This document shows positions 11,601 through 26,600 of a DNA stretch of 64,000 nt, in pieces. The notes beneath the pieces are model-generated. The model was not told the DNA's origin, made no database searches, and saw nothing but the letters and a program-made list of their open reading frames with translations. Position 1 is the first letter of the stretch. Each line of letters begins with the position of its first letter. Location: contig JAGQDJ010000045.1 in assembly GCA_022885665.1 (NCBI GenBank), forward strand, positions 248,001 to 312,000. The letters are read 5' to 3'. This DNA comes from Triops longicaudatus. Its lineage: Eukaryota > Arthropoda > Branchiopoda > Notostraca > Triopsidae. Both the position numbers and the translations under genes were made by a program.

Positions 11601-14600
11601 AAGTTTCACAACAGCAGAAGAAATGCCTAATACGATGAGGACTTTAGGTGTGAACTTAAATTATGAAAGAAAGATGAGAATATATGTATGTAAAATACAG
11701 CCATAAAAACAAATTTTGCAAAATTAAGCAAGACCTCGAAACAAAGACATTCTAATGAGAACTTAAGAAAAGGTGACAAGCAACGGAAAGCTGGAGAAAA
11801 CGAAAAAATAACGAAGACAAAATTGGAAAATTGCATTCAACAGAAAATAAACGATGCCTAATTCAATTTACAAAAAAACATACTACTAAAAATCATAATA
11901 AAGGTAAGCAGAAAAATGAGGCATATGAGACAGCGAAGGGAAGCTAAAAACAGAAAAAGAAAATACAAGTAAAATTGAAATATAACTAAGAATGTAAACG
12001 AAAAAATTGGTACTAAGTTTATGAAAAAGTGGGACGAAAGTTGAAAAGCTCTCAGAAATAAGAGAAATATTAATAAAACTGCAACATGATAAACAGCTTA
12101 AAAACAACGAAAGTCCGACGTAAGTATAAATACAAGAATCATGAAGATTTTTTACTACCATTGTTCGTCAATTATCATGCGAAGAAATACAAAAAGAATC
12201 AGGTGCAATGAAAATGTATCGATTTCAAAAGGTAAATTACTTGAACGTGGGGCCTTGCTTTGGCACAGATTGGTTATAAAGGCTCGCAAAATATCCAAGC
12301 GCGCCTGGAATTGGCCCAAAGTGGAACTTTCCATGAATTGTTGCAAGGTCTGGTGCAACTCGCTAACAGATGCGCTTTCGGAATCATTTTCCTTATCAGT
12401 TTCGCCATTACCGTCCGCTAAATATACTCTCAGAGATGAAAACAAGTGAAACCACCACTTAGCCGCTCCTTCTCGACTCCTACACCAAACATTTTTCAAA
12501 TTAATCAAAATGTGAAAAAAGTTCAGTCGCTTAACAGGTTCTCATACAAATTGAACACCACCAAATAAATGTGTACACAGAACATACTGAACCCTTAATT
12601 GTAACTCTTGAGCGACAGAACTGACTATAACAAGATATCAAAGCGCAGAAAAAAGGAAAAACTGACGAAAAAAGTACGGTAGCTTACTTTCTCGCAACGA
12701 CGTTCAAACAGCTTTTCCAGCTGTGCAATTCCAGCTTCCTCCATTTGAGGATCAATTCTGAAATGGCTTGCAAATGAGACGCAATAGAAACACCTTTATG
12801 GGCGTTATCTTCCCACAGTTGTGCTTTGGTGAGCAATAATTCTAATCCCGTAACAAATTGCATCAAAGACGCCGTGACGTCAAAGCCTTCAATTCGTTCA
12901 ATCAGCTTCACCATCTGAAATGACACGACCGAAAAGAATTTTAGAAAAAACGGCACCTTACAACCTATCGACAAACGCTTTAAAAAAAAAAAATCGGAAG
13001 TGAAAAAAAAGAATAACTACAACGACCAGCAGCATTCGTGCCAGTCAATAAAATACCCGAACGTGTTCACATGAACCAGAATCTATAAGTATGTAGCTAT
13101 TTAAATGTGACTTGTTCTAAAAGCAAACAAAAGATGCGTGCTAAAGCGAAAGATACCAACGGCACGTTTCTACGATGACCAAACTTTACAGGAGAGCCTG
13201 GAATTACAATAAACCAAATAAAATAAAAATAATTGAATAGAAGAAAAATAATAAACTGAAATCAGCGCAATGTTATGCGGAAGTAACGAGTTTCATGCCA
13301 AACTTGAAGTACAATAGTTAAATAAAAAATCGTACATCAACTAACGTAGCATGTCCAGGCCACTGGAGTAACAGCTCTTGGACTCGGCTTCTCAAATTTT
13401 CCAAAATTGGTCTGCAGAGCACCGCTTCTTGCACGCACGGATCTTTGTAGACATCCCAATTAACGTCAAGTGTTTCCTGTTGGGGTAAGGCCGTGCTCAA
13501 ATGGCACGCTACTATGTGGGCGCCTAAAGCTCGTCCATCAAAACGGCTTTCGATGCTTCGCCACGCTTCCTCCAAGACAGCACTCATGGTTTGGTACCTT
13601 TTTATTCGAAAACAAGAATTAATACCCGCCCAATCATACGGAAAAAAAAATATTTTCTATATTCAAAGTGTATCCGTTTACTTCCGTAAGAACGTTTGAT
13701 GCGTGTTGATAACATGTGAAGCACTCTTCCTTGGAGGCAAATTCCAATGTTGGCTGAGGACTTTCATCAACTCTAGGTGCATTTGAGCAATCAAGACCAT
13801 ATCTTCTTCTTTCCAAGGCAAAATTTTATCTTCTTCTTCTTCTTCATTCTCCATGGCCGGTACAACCTCTGAGGTGCCGCTTTCCAAACTTGGCCCCTCG
13901 AAATCAGCAAAGAACTGAGTATAGGACGGGAACATTTCTCGTAGGGCTTCTTTGTTTTCTTCCTCTTCATTTTCTGCTTTATGTTCTTTCACCCTGTACA
14001 AACTTTCCTTTTCTTCTTCTTGTTTCGCTTTGCGTTTTTCACTTTCTTCCCAATCATGTACAATACGGAACAAAATTTCTCGCAATTTCTGGTCCAGGTC
14101 CTCGCTCCATTGACCTTGCTGGATGCCCACAGAGCATACCTCGCTCAAGCTCGCCAACAGCAACCTAAATTGACATGGAATTAAGGAATAATATTGGTTT
14201 GTTCAACAAAGTTACTGTTTCTGGAGCAAATTTGCTTGGGAGAGCTTTTTGGGACCGAGAATGCGTTCAACCATCAATGACGTCACATTCTGCAGTGAAG
14301 TTGCTTGCAGTAAACCGTGTCTAGCCACTTTGTGAGAAGGAATAGCGACAAAATCGGCCAAAACTTGCGATACATCAATCTGAAGCAGTCCATGGTGAAG
14401 GGAGTACAACACTGATCCAAGCTGGTGATTCAGCAAATTCAAACCGTGTGCCACCTATAATGTGAAAAACAAACATTATATTGACAAAAATTTACTAAGT
14501 ACATATAACGCAACTAACACGTAAGTAAGACCTAAATAAATATACACGAAAACGAAATAAAGCTTCCAAAATTTCTTGTGTTTCACGACTAACAAAGGTG

Positions 14601-17600
14601 CTAAAAAGAAGAAATTTCATATGTGTTACAAAAGAACATGTACAAAATTAAGGGTAAAATTCTCGGAAACGAGCAGACTTCGTCTTCTGATGTTTCTTTG
14701 TCTCGTACGACGTGAAAAAAGGACCAAATTGAATACCTCAAAGGAGGCAACGAGAAGAGGCGTGATGATATCAGGATACCAAGCATATTTCTCCCAGACG
14801 GATTGTACAAATTGGAATTGGGAATGCTGCCACGATTCAACTTCTCTGAGAACCGACGAAGCTTCGTTTATTAGCGCCATTTCGATGTCTTCTTCTTCGA
14901 TTTCCGCTGCATGCTGCAGCTTTGTGATACAATGTACCAATTTCCCATGCAGACTTTCCACCGTGTTGCCAGACCCTAAATTGCTTGCATAATACGCCAC
15001 GTCCTAAACAAGCACCAAAAATGTATTTAAATTGGAAATTTAGGGAAATAGAAAGGGTAACAGGACACAAAAAACATTTCCAAACACATTAATAAGCATT
15101 TAGATACACAAAATACATAACAAAGGTCCCCGAAAATATATACAGATAAATTGTGTTACACGTTGCAGATTCAAATTTACAGGAACGATTTACGTTAAGT
15201 CAACGTACATGTAACCAATCGCAAAGGATAACATAGTTTAAGCGATAACTGCGGACTTACCTGAACTAAACTGTCATACAACTCGGGTGTGGGTCGATAC
15301 GCTTCTTGTTTAGCGTACTTGTCTTCGTTTTGACGCAAGATTTTCTCGTAATTGTCACAAAAAGAGATGAAGGGATGTGTGCGAGTGTCATCTTCATATG
15401 GAAAAACTTTCCCTGTTGTCAGGATCGCTTTGGTGCGATAGACTTGCAAGATTTTCTCCACGTCTTTCAACTACGCCAAAGGACAACGTAAATATACAAG
15501 GAATTCGATGACAATTTGTCTGAAATTACTTCTTGGGAAGCGTGCACTTTCTTGGTCGCATATTTCTGCGCGGGGTCAATGTACCCCATCGGCGTTAAGA
15601 GCAACGTCTGCAGTAATCCCAGGTCAATCCAGAGCACGGCAGTGTTTTTCCCCAGAACTTCAGCTGGGATGTGTCCATGGCGATACATTTTGATGTCTTT
15701 TTTCACTAAACGCGCTTGGTGATAAGCTTTGCCGGCTGACGACTTGTAACGCGGATCTAAGGTGGTTAAAAACAAATCCCACTGGCCCTGATTCTCCAAA
15801 ATTTCCTCCGGCACGTGTTCGCTGAACACGTGGCATGTCTGGACCCATAATTCCATCCATTTCTGCAACGTTAGCTCCGCGTCTTGCAATCTTTTCCAAA
15901 AATCAACGAAAATAACAATATCAGTAAACCAAGCTTTGACTTGCGTGTTAGAATAAAGAAAAAAAATATTAAACCAAAACACAAAGGCCACCGGAATAAA
16001 ATAATCAAAGAGCGCACAAAAAGAAAAAAGAACGGAAAAAGGCGCGAGTCCATGAACTTTCTTATGACAACTCTTCGGCTATTTATCGACTTTAAGTAAA
16101 GAATTTTCCTACGCATGTAACTTACAAGCAATCCGCCGTCTCGATGGCGTCACTTGCCCGCCATAAGGACTGGGCTACGGCATGGATTTGCATTTTTTTC
16201 TCCGAATGCATTCCTAATGGCTGGACATTAGGTTTACCCGTTTGCCACTCTCCGTAACCCAGTGCGTGCATCGTCGCTATTGACAAAACGGGCGTTCCTA
16301 TGTACGCCGTTTGATTAAAACGATCATCAGTCCCAGCTTTGGCGCCATTTCTTCCATTAAAAGTAATCTCTTCGTTAGATTTCTCCTTGGGATTATAATT
16401 GACGAACGTCCATGGCTGCCGAAGCAGCAAGTTATGACAGGACCACAATCTGGCCAGAAATTCCATTCCCGGCACCTGCGCCACTATTCCGCTGACGTCT
16501 ATGGGGAGATGTAACTTCTCCGGAGGTCCGAGTTCTTTGTCCAAGCCGACTGTTGCAACCAACTGTTGCCAGAAGGGCCATAACTGGATATGCAAAGGGT
16601 CTAATCCGCTTTCAAATCCCTCTTCTGCTTGATCTTGGTGTTTTCTTGCAATCAAGTTCTTAAGATTCTCAAATCCTGACAAACAATAATATTTAATACG
16701 ATACCATATGACATTACAAAATCGAAAATTAGTGGATTAAAACTAACCAGTAAATAAAATAGCGTAAAAATTCTACTATTATTATTAACATGTTCAAACT
16801 GCTCAATTTAGTCATTTAATTAAACTCGCAAAACACAAAACGCATGTTCATGGAAAATGGTATGGAGAGCCAATGAGTCAGACCCGGCGCAAGAGGATAT
16901 TTTTGAGATTTGATTAGTATGTTCTCCACTAAACGAAGTGCAAAATAAATGGACGCAAAAAAGGGGTGTCACAGTTATAAGACTCGTTTACCCCTGCTTG
17001 GTAGTGCAGTACTGAAAAAAGCGTGCACATTTACTGTTATGGTTCGAAAAGTTCTGGATCGACATGCAAGCGTCGCCTTAAAAGTGCGGACGAGTTTCTG
17101 ATCGCTATATACGTCAGACAGCAATATCGCAAATTAAACGTGGCGAGCGTTGCTATTCACTATGAACCGTTTGAATATTTCTGCGATTTAATTAACGGTC
17201 CAAAGAACGTTTCCATAGCAAATTAAGAACACAATTCATCTTTATACAATGGCGCTACACAGAGTGACATGACGGAGTTCTTCGTTAAACCAACCCCGTT
17301 AGAGACACAGTTGTCTCTTTGGCCGAAGACAAACAACAAATTCAAGTACAATCTTGCAGAATGTCTGATTATGTAAACGAAACATTTGCCTAAAAGGAGA
17401 TTCGTTTGAACGCAGGAGATTCGTTTAGCGCGAAGCACTTAACGCAAAGAATGTCGTAAAGCGCAAGTTTACTCCGATAGCGAGGGTCAGAGGAATATGA
17501 CTGTCCATGATTCCCTGCCCTCTGCAGTCATAGTTCGAAGGGAAGAAATTTGTCCCTTTCTAGGGTCTACAGATTCGAAACAGAAATAATTGGCTCTGAA

Positions 17601-20600
17601 ACGGATGCAATCCAAGTAAAATCTAACCTTTTACGTTTTCAAGAAAGTTCACAACTTTATCAGTTTTGTGGAACTATTCTTTATAAAATGAAACATAAAT
17701 GGAATTACATGTACAAAATATACATGCGAAACAAAGCTATTACAATTTTTAAGTATCATCGAAGCATTCTCATAAACTTTTGAAAGCTTTAACTGAGTTG
17801 CACATTCTCCTACGTAAACTAAACCAGAAAATAAAGCTTACGCAAAAAAATACGACGAATAAAAAACAGAGGCAGTGCGTCAGGCAAAGCCGGTTTCAAG
17901 ACAATATTATTGGAGCAGTAAAAGATGTATGTCAGAGAACACAAGAAACGTGCACCCTGCCCTTTTGTACACCCCTTACGCCTTATTATGACACGTCATA
18001 TAAAAAACAAAAAATGTGAAATAAAAAAGTGGCATTTATATGGAACGTTAAAAAAAAGTCTGAATAAATAAAAAAATGTCACAATAGGAGACAAATTACT
18101 TTGTTCGAACTCAGCAGCCGTGAGTAGGTCCAAGTTACGTAAATTAGCCAAGTCTTGTCGGACGCTTTGGCCTAAGCTTGAAGCATGGAGAGTAATTAAA
18201 TTCTTTTGTGGTGATGGATGCGTCCCATTCTCTGGCAGATGGATTAAGTCAACAGCTGCGGTGATTCTATTTTTAAGGAAAAATATACAACAAGAAGAGA
18301 AGCTTACATTAGATGTTGCAAAGTATGCAAATTTTTGGCAGTTTTTAACTCACAGCACCGAATAAGGAAAGGGAAGATAATATATATGTATATTTTTTTT
18401 ACTTCAGTGCTTCAAGAACATATTGATCGCGCTGGGAAGGACAAAACGCCTTCGGAGGTTCTAACGCTTTACGGAATCTATTGGCATAAATGCTGTGCAG
18501 ATGGCCACCTTCCATTAGCAACTCCAATTGTCTCAAGTAGGTTCTGCATCAAAACAATATTGACGGGTTAGCCTCTAATTTTTTTCTCGTGTGGTTTCTC
18601 CTTACTTGTCTCCATCTTTTTTTTTTAATAATGCATAAAAACGGCTCTTGTATAACCAACGCAAATGCTGGCCCAGCCAATGCAGAACGCGCTCCAAGTT
18701 GTTTTTCGTGACCTTCTCGCGCAAAACTTGAGCAAACAAAACGCGCTGGTACAAAGAGTGCCAATAGTCTTGCAGTTCTTCGTTACGGATTACAAAATCG
18801 GGAGACGAAAGGGTGACTGCGATGCATTCATCTAAGAAACTCAAAAATTGCGCCAAATGTGCGAAAACGCGATGGGGTAACGACTCGACGGCCAAGGTTC
18901 CTGCATAAGAGATTAGTTTACTTGGCTTCTGATCAAATAACAGTAACAATACTACTACTACTACTACTACTACTAATAATAATAATAAAACAAATAATAA
19001 ATAAAAAAGCTGGAAAATCATGCACAAAAAAGACGGAACAAAAAAAAGAGTTAATAATAAAAAGCTTTAAAAATTGTAAAGTAGACCTCTTAAAAACAAG
19101 TTTAAAAGACGGTTTTCGTGCACTATTACACGATTATTAATCAAAACGATTCTGGCAACACATCCCCATAAATATCGGTTAGATAAGTCAAGTTACGTAA
19201 GGGTCCAGTGTTGTGTAACGGTTACATGTAATTGTAATGCCAATTGTATATTTTGGAGTAATTGTAATATGCTACATTATTGCTGCACTACAATATGCTA
19301 CATATATGCTACATTATTGCTGTATCGTTACATTTTTGGCTCCTCCAAATTTTAAGGTAATATATTAGTAAAATGAAAACGACCAAATTACATAATGATT
19401 ACAATATTTTTTTTCATTAAGCAAATAGATGACAAGAACTTCCATGCGACGTACTGACTACTTTTCATACTATACACGATTTTTAAGTTTAGACCGATAT
19501 AACCATAATTTAACTTTTCGTAAAGTTACGGCAAAGTAATGCGTAACTTTACAAAACGTAACATAATCTTTATTTTTTCTAAAATGTGTTTTGAAATAAT
19601 TTTAATGTAATACTTTACTGTAACTCGAATTAAAAGTAATCGTAATGTAACATTACTCTTTTTTCGCCAAATTACACAACATCCAATGGGTCCTGGTTGA
19701 AGCCTTTTCTTATAATTTCCCAGTAAAAGGAAAACTAGTAATTTTTTGTAGGTCTTATGAGCAATGTCAGTGAAAACCCATATACAAGAGAACTATTCTA
19801 CGAGGTACTTTTGCTCAGATCTGTTAACTTTTAACACAAAAAGACGGTATATTCTAAACAAGAATGTAAGACACACGCTTGAAGACACAACAGCCTGTAC
19901 ATGGTCTTTCTCGCCGAGTATGCCAAAGCATGAAAGCAATGAATCGAGCTAATCATGGTAAAAACTCAGCTCCAATTTATTGCGTAGCTATTAAGTTAAT
20001 TATAACTAATAATTATTGCAGTATTATAACAATGATAAAGCAAATAAACGTGAGCTTATTATCTTGCGAAAAAAATAAATTAAAAGAAATTTTCTAGTGT
20101 AATAATGAAGACTGATAAGTGGTAAAAAAAGCACAAATTGTGGAAAAATGAACGAGAATGAATAAACCCTTAAAAGCTATACCATAATCAAACTCTCGAA
20201 ACATACATAAATAGAAGTGACGTGGGTGTCATCTGCATTAAATGAAAAAAAGTGGCGAAAATGGCACGGGAAACTTGGTAATTCATATTATTTACGAAAA
20301 GAGAAGCGCAAAAGCTTTCCGGACAGCTACTCGACAGAAATTTCAATTGACTTTCTGTGTCAGAGATAGTTCGAAGTGACTGGGAGGTGTCAGAATAGAA
20401 CTGCGCGATAAACGAAGCGGACGGATAGTTTGAAGTTATCAAGGGAAGTTTCTTAGGCCTCCTTTTTGCGAGGCTTTTAGCGTAAAAGGAAGCTTTCAAG
20501 ATATTAAAGTTCTTGCTTCTTAGAGTGTGTGACGCTATCACCTTCAAACTAATAGTATGACTTATTATACCGTTTTTCAGCTGCTTTATTAACCGCGGAA

Positions 20601-23600
20601 GAGTAAAAACTGTAGCGGAAATGCACACGGAAAAATCGATATATTCTATTACGGGACTTCCTAAATTGCGAACATATAAAAATATTTCGTTCTACGTTTG
20701 CTAAGCCATCTCATGTACACTACGCTATCTACACTTAAAACAAGTACTTTAACATCTTACGTATCCGAGCTCTATTTTCCTACAAGCTCCGACACCTGTT
20801 GGTAAAATTTTCAACGACACCGCAGTTTTTATTGAACATATTTTGCTGAGATCATCGAAGTAATAAAAATTCCCTTTCGTTTGCTGAGTTTGACAAATAC
20901 AGAAATAGCTCGAAGAGGTACATTCTCGAGAGATACAACTTTCACTCTAACCATTACGAAAGAAGGCGGACGTCACACGACTTCCATTTTAATTATACAA
21001 ATAGCCGGTTTTCTTGTACCCCTTTAGATATCGTACCCGAACGCCTACCCACAAAAAAGAGTGACCCCTGTGAATAACCTTGTTGAACAGATATCCAAGG
21101 AATTTTCACATGGTGTCTAAACTATACTAGGCTTACGAAAATCATTCTCAGTTTTGGTATTAATAGCTGACACTTTCACATGTTGAACTGATAATCATTA
21201 ATCAACAAAAACGTCATTAATGATTCGTATTTCCCGACAAAATTAGACGACACTAACGTGCCACACAAAAGTCAAAATGAAATATATTACACAGTTTTTT
21301 CCTTAATAACACGTTACTTCTATGGCTTCATGACATATTGGTGAAGGCTTTTCCTTTCGAACCCTTTCCGCAAAACCCTTTTAATCTGATTAAGCATAAA
21401 AAGGCAATGAAACTGGTTCAAGGAACTGACTCTCGCAAAACAAACTCATACAAGTCTTATAACCGAAATAAGAAAACGGTTTCCAAGCTAAGAATCGTAG
21501 GATATGAGCCCAGACGCAAAAAAAAAAGATTTGATGCAAGACAGAAAAAAGAGAAAAAGAAAATACGACTACAATAAAAGCAATTACTTACAAAATAAAA
21601 AGTGAGTATAAACATAATTCCACTACGTCCTAAATCTTGGAGGGAAAATCGTTCTTACCATGATGGACGGCGTGACAATAATCGTAGAGCAGTGGTTGGC
21701 CCTTTTTCATCGTATGGTTGGACCATTGTTGCTCTTCCCTTAATTGGAAAGCCGTGTAATAGAGCCATAAAGCTACTCGGTTACAATGGCTCTCGACATC
21801 CGGACAACGACTCGCGTCTTCTCCTGTGCCTGCCTTCTTGTCATAACCGCTTTTCCTCCTCAGCTCCTCCGTACCGGCTCCGCCTCTTCCGCGCGCCGCC
21901 AATTCCTCTTCCTCTTGGGCGTAAATATCAGGAAACCACCGCAAGTCCCAGGGCCATTGCTTGTGCAGTATGACAGGGAATTCCGTCAGCGATGAAAGCA
22001 ATCTCTGCAAACCGTCTTGCAGTTTGCTCCCCAAGGGGGCGATCCAATTCCATTGAACCTGTTCGGAGACTTCGTGGGGAGTACGAGTACCGGTATTTGC
22101 CCAAGTACTTGCGCTCCCTAGGAGGGTACGTAACCACTTCGTGCGCAAAGGCACGTCTTGGTAGCTGCTTTCTAGGTAGAATCGAATCACAGCATGGAAG
22201 ACTTGGTTAGCCAAGTCAGAATAATCAAATTTGTCAAATTCGGAACTTCCGTCTTCTTCCGTGGCCAATAAAGGCAACATCTGGTTGCGTAAGAGAGCTT
22301 CAATCACGCAAGCCGACTGCGTGACCATGGCAAGCTGCGTTGAGTGGAAGAGATTCCGGGTCTCGAAGGCGTAAGATGGACTGGAGGTAGCGGAAAGCAA
22401 ACTGGTCGAGTGCGTGGGTAAAGATTGCTCCCATTGGTGGGCGTGATCGGTTAAGAGCGTTTGCAAAGCAGTTTTGCTGGCCAAGTGAAGACACGCTTTC
22501 ACGTAGACTTCTTGACACGCTTGGTACAAGGATAATGCAGGATTACCGTAGCGCGACATGTACTGGACACAGGTGCTAGCGGCATTAAAGACATCACTAA
22601 ACGTTGGCCGCGTGGATCCTGGTAAAGGAAACGAAGTGGACGAATATTAGCAGCGAGCAAACAAATGCCACAAAAGGTAAAAGGATATCGACGACACATA
22701 CGTCCACCAACTGAAAACACGCAGCTAATTCGATATAAGTCGTACACACATGCCCAGCTGCATCTCAATATATGAAATTCGCTGGCATGCAGCTTACAGC
22801 CTTATGTTTCCCACCAAATGTATGACACGGGAGACTAAAACTCATAGCAACTATTCCCACATACTCGCTAGAAAATGCTTAAATGTGGCGAATACACACA
22901 AAATAAGCACGGTTTATGTCACTTGATTAAATAACTTTGAGTTATAGTTTACATCGCTGTTCAAGTCTCACGAAAATGTCTTTCAACGCTATCATCGGTG
23001 ACTTAAGAACATTTGGCTGAAATATAGTAGAATCTCTTTAACGACGAACCCACTGGGAACACAGAAAAAAAACTGATTGGGAGACGCGTTATTTCGTTGT
23101 ATCTGACACTTTTCTATACGTTTGCATATCTCTGGATCTCAAAACTCACAATAGCAGAAACATACGAATTGGCTCGTCATATCGACACACTAGTGTACTC
23201 CCTTGAATACAAATGTCTAAAATGAGAAAAAATAATATTATATAACTAAAAAATCGTATATAACAAAACCTTGTTATTACGAACATCCAAGAGGATGCGT
23301 AATTAGTCACTTATAGCTGACGATCATTCTGGCCAATATTGGCCTGAATTGCTGGTCTTTCGCGATTGTGAACTCCGTCCACAACAGCCTATGGTTAGCT
23401 ACAATCACTTTTTAATATAGCGACGTTTTACTTATTCTGAGTAACCTTGTTTTTGGGTTCTTACTGCAAAATATATTTAAATATTGAAGTTTCTAGTACA
23501 TTTCACACGAGCTTCCTGATTTCAGTTAAAAACAACCATCATGTCACAGTCTCAGAACTACGTCACCTTTCTATACGTCGAACATAAACATTTAGAATCC

Positions 23601-26600
23601 CATAAAAGATGAAACAGATTAGCGGTGATGGACCCCGTTTACAACCAGTACTAACGTTCGAGCGATTGAACTTGTCATAAAAAAGAGCCACGATCGAAAA
23701 CAACAATCTCAGCATAACCGCTGACAAATTGCCAATCGCACTGGTCAGATGCTTTTAAAGAATTTTTCAGCTTGCTATCAAGTTTCGCTGTTTTAAGTCA
23801 TGTAGTGGGTCTACCAAAATTGCACCTTCGTGCTGTCAACAATTAAACTGTCCAATTTTTTTTACGAATTTTTGGGTACAAATGTTTCCGAACCGGAGTC
23901 TCAGTAGATTTTTCAACTTTTCAAAACGTCTCTTTCGCGGAGGGACAGGTAACTTAAGTAAAACATTAGAAGGAAGACGTCAATAACGACGCTTCAAAAC
24001 AATCTAATTAGTATGAGCTCACTTCCTCCTCCCTCCCTTCAAAAAAAAAAAAAAAAAAAAAAAATCTCGAAAATTTTCTTTACTTCCTCCGCTAATAGCT
24101 TTGCCAGTACTTACGTACCTTAAAATCGACCCACGGCTAATTTCCTACCAGTTTACCAGTACTCGTTACACTCTTCCTTCCTTTCTTTTCATGGAAATTA
24201 TCCTTAATCGCCTACCTTTCTTTCCTTTTCTCTCTCTTATCATCTTCATAAATTCCGTTGCTCTTAATTTCATCCGCAACTTTTCACAAATTCAGTAAGA
24301 AAAAACTTGAACTGAAGAGAACTTTATGACCAAGGTTGAATTTTTAACTCAATCAGACTGTCCTCAACAGTTCATTGCGACAACGCGAAAATAATCATTA
24401 AATGGCAGATGAAACAATTACATTACATACAGATTAAATGATACATCTGTACCATGAAATAAATCATCGCATAAATCAAATAGCACTGAGTGGTTTCAAT
24501 AATAAAAAATTGAGATCCAAATAACCGAAAATGTGTCACGAAATCTAAATTGTGCAAACAGAGACGATATAATCTAAGAATCAACGTTATGTTATGGTCT
24601 TCTCCTCTCCTGGTTAAGTTCCAGCTTCAGAGGTATTATGCGTTCTGATACTAAATTTCCTCTAAAACTGTATCAGATGATACACCTAATCTTCTGCACG
24701 CTCCAGTATTCGTGGTTTACACGATGTACTTCTTATACTTAACAATGTTGATAGCTGTCCCTTGTTTTCCAGAACCCTCAAGTGTATCTATACCTCACAT
24801 GTTTTCCTTTCACTTTTATTTCCCTTAATGACACCATTTGCCGACAATAAACGCTATTTTATCGACTACGGTACAAGATTTTTTTTTTTCAACAACCACG
24901 GAAAAGATACCAGATCATCTTTTTCTTTCATTTTTTTCCCTCCTCTTTTCTAAATTACCTGTTGTGGCGTGAAATGACGCTCGATGGAAAGCAAGCAAAG
25001 CGTTCTGTAAAGCACAATCCGAGAATCCCACGCTGTTAAACAAAGTACGGTAATCAAGGGTGTTGTAATCTCCTTGAGACGGAGTCCCATCTTGGGGCCC
25101 GGGAAGATATATTTCCACGCCTCGATTGCGCATCGCCCTATACAGAGATAATACCCTTCCATAAATCATCTGCGTATTGCCATTAACCAAAAGGAGAAGC
25201 AACCGTCACATGGAATGTGAAAATAGTCAACCAATACGAGAGCACGAGAAGAAATTCCCAATATTACTACGAACCTAGAAATTTCTCCGTGACGTGGATC
25301 CATAGCCAGGAAAAGCCGGAAATCAGGATGCGGCTTGATGGTCGGGATGCGGTTATCTTCGCTAGCCACACCTCTTTCGCTCATCACTAGAACCCCGTTG
25401 GGCTCTAATAAGGCGTTCAGTCGATCCAAAACTGACGGACTGCAGAAATTGACGTTGTCGATCAACAACCAATGTCCTTGACGCAAACACTGTCACAAAA
25501 AAAGTAAACACATAAATGAAGTTAAATAATGAAGTAAAACAAAACAATAAATAAACACAAAAACAGGCTCAACACAAGTAGCATGAAAACATGAGTAAAT
25601 TCCACAAAACTATTTCCAAATTCGACATATTATTTTCACTATAAAAAAGGCACAAAAAGAAGTGAAATGGAGTGGAATGTTACACTTAAAGTACGAGGGA
25701 AAAACAGATAAAAAACGTACTTGAACTAAGACGGAATCCACCCACTCGAATCGTCCGCCGCCATTCACCGCTCTTTGTTGCGTTACCAATTCCAACAAAG
25801 CATCCACCTCAGTTCGTAGCCGCTCACCTTCCTCGTCTAAATCTCCTCCAAGCGTCGAATCACCGCCACTCAAGAGAGTCAATAACTGACGTAACATTTG
25901 GCAAACGGCCATGAAGTGCTCGACTTCTTCTTTAATATTTCGCGCTTCAACTGCGCGAAACGTAAGAAAAGCGAAAGAAAAGAAGGTATTAAATGCATAA
26001 AGGAAGCTTTCAAATTCAATTTTTTGAACGCTGGCAAGTTTACTTTTCTGGGTGCGGATAATATACGCATTCCAGGCGTCCAATATATTGCTGAGCCAGT
26101 CAATACAAATGGCTTTTCCATTCGTAAGCCTCCTACGGAGAGTGACATTTAATAAGTTATGGGTACGGCGACCAATATCTTCCAAACGGCGATTCAAGTC
26201 GGCCTAAAAGACAGGAATTGAAGAAAAATAAACATTTTAGAGGAATCTGGGTGAGCTTTTGGATATTTTCACTTAAGATGGTGGACAAGAACAATATCTC
26301 TATGTTTGCGTTCTCTTTCGTCCTAACTAAATATTGACCTCTAAAGATCGTTTAAAAAGCAACGACTGATACTCGTTGCGGCGATTTTCAAAATTAGTAT
26401 TCTGACAGCCATTTGTGTCCACATGACGAGTATAATATAGTAGTGGGGAAAATGCCTCTTGTTGTAAGAATAAAAGAAAATATTCCCAATTTTATCTTCC
26501 AACCCAATCAAACAAATACCGACAAATAGTTTCTTTTCTTTCTTTCTTTTTAAGAAACTAGGCAACTTTGCAGACCTACGCACGAAGTGGTCATTCTAGA

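Larger units (their letters stand above)
18901..21658. other. Midasin intron 31 (2.8 kb), host of a trinucleotide repeat and a hAT-like element
   Basis: This intron separates exons 31 and 32. It contains the ACT/AAT microsatellite at 18949-18989 and the probable miniature transposon at 19207-19685. The rest, about 19700-21650, has only short, unconvincing frames. One 146-codon minus-strand frame at 20188-20628 has no recognisable similarity. Confidence 0.7.
22619..24958. other. Midasin intron 30 (2.3 kb)
   Basis: Non-coding stretch between exons 30 and 31. It holds a possible pogo-like terminal remnant near 23028-23110 and a run of 24 A at 24041-24064. No other structure was recognised. Confidence 0.65.

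Noticed and set aside
6261..12240. Intron-hosted snoRNAs, often found in ribosome-biogenesis genes
   Set aside because: I looked for C/D box pairs in the larger introns and saw none that were convincing; H/ACA types cannot be judged by eye.
20188..20628. 146-codon minus-strand frame in midasin intron 31
   Set aside because: No recognisable domain, no splice partners, and midasin phases join without it.
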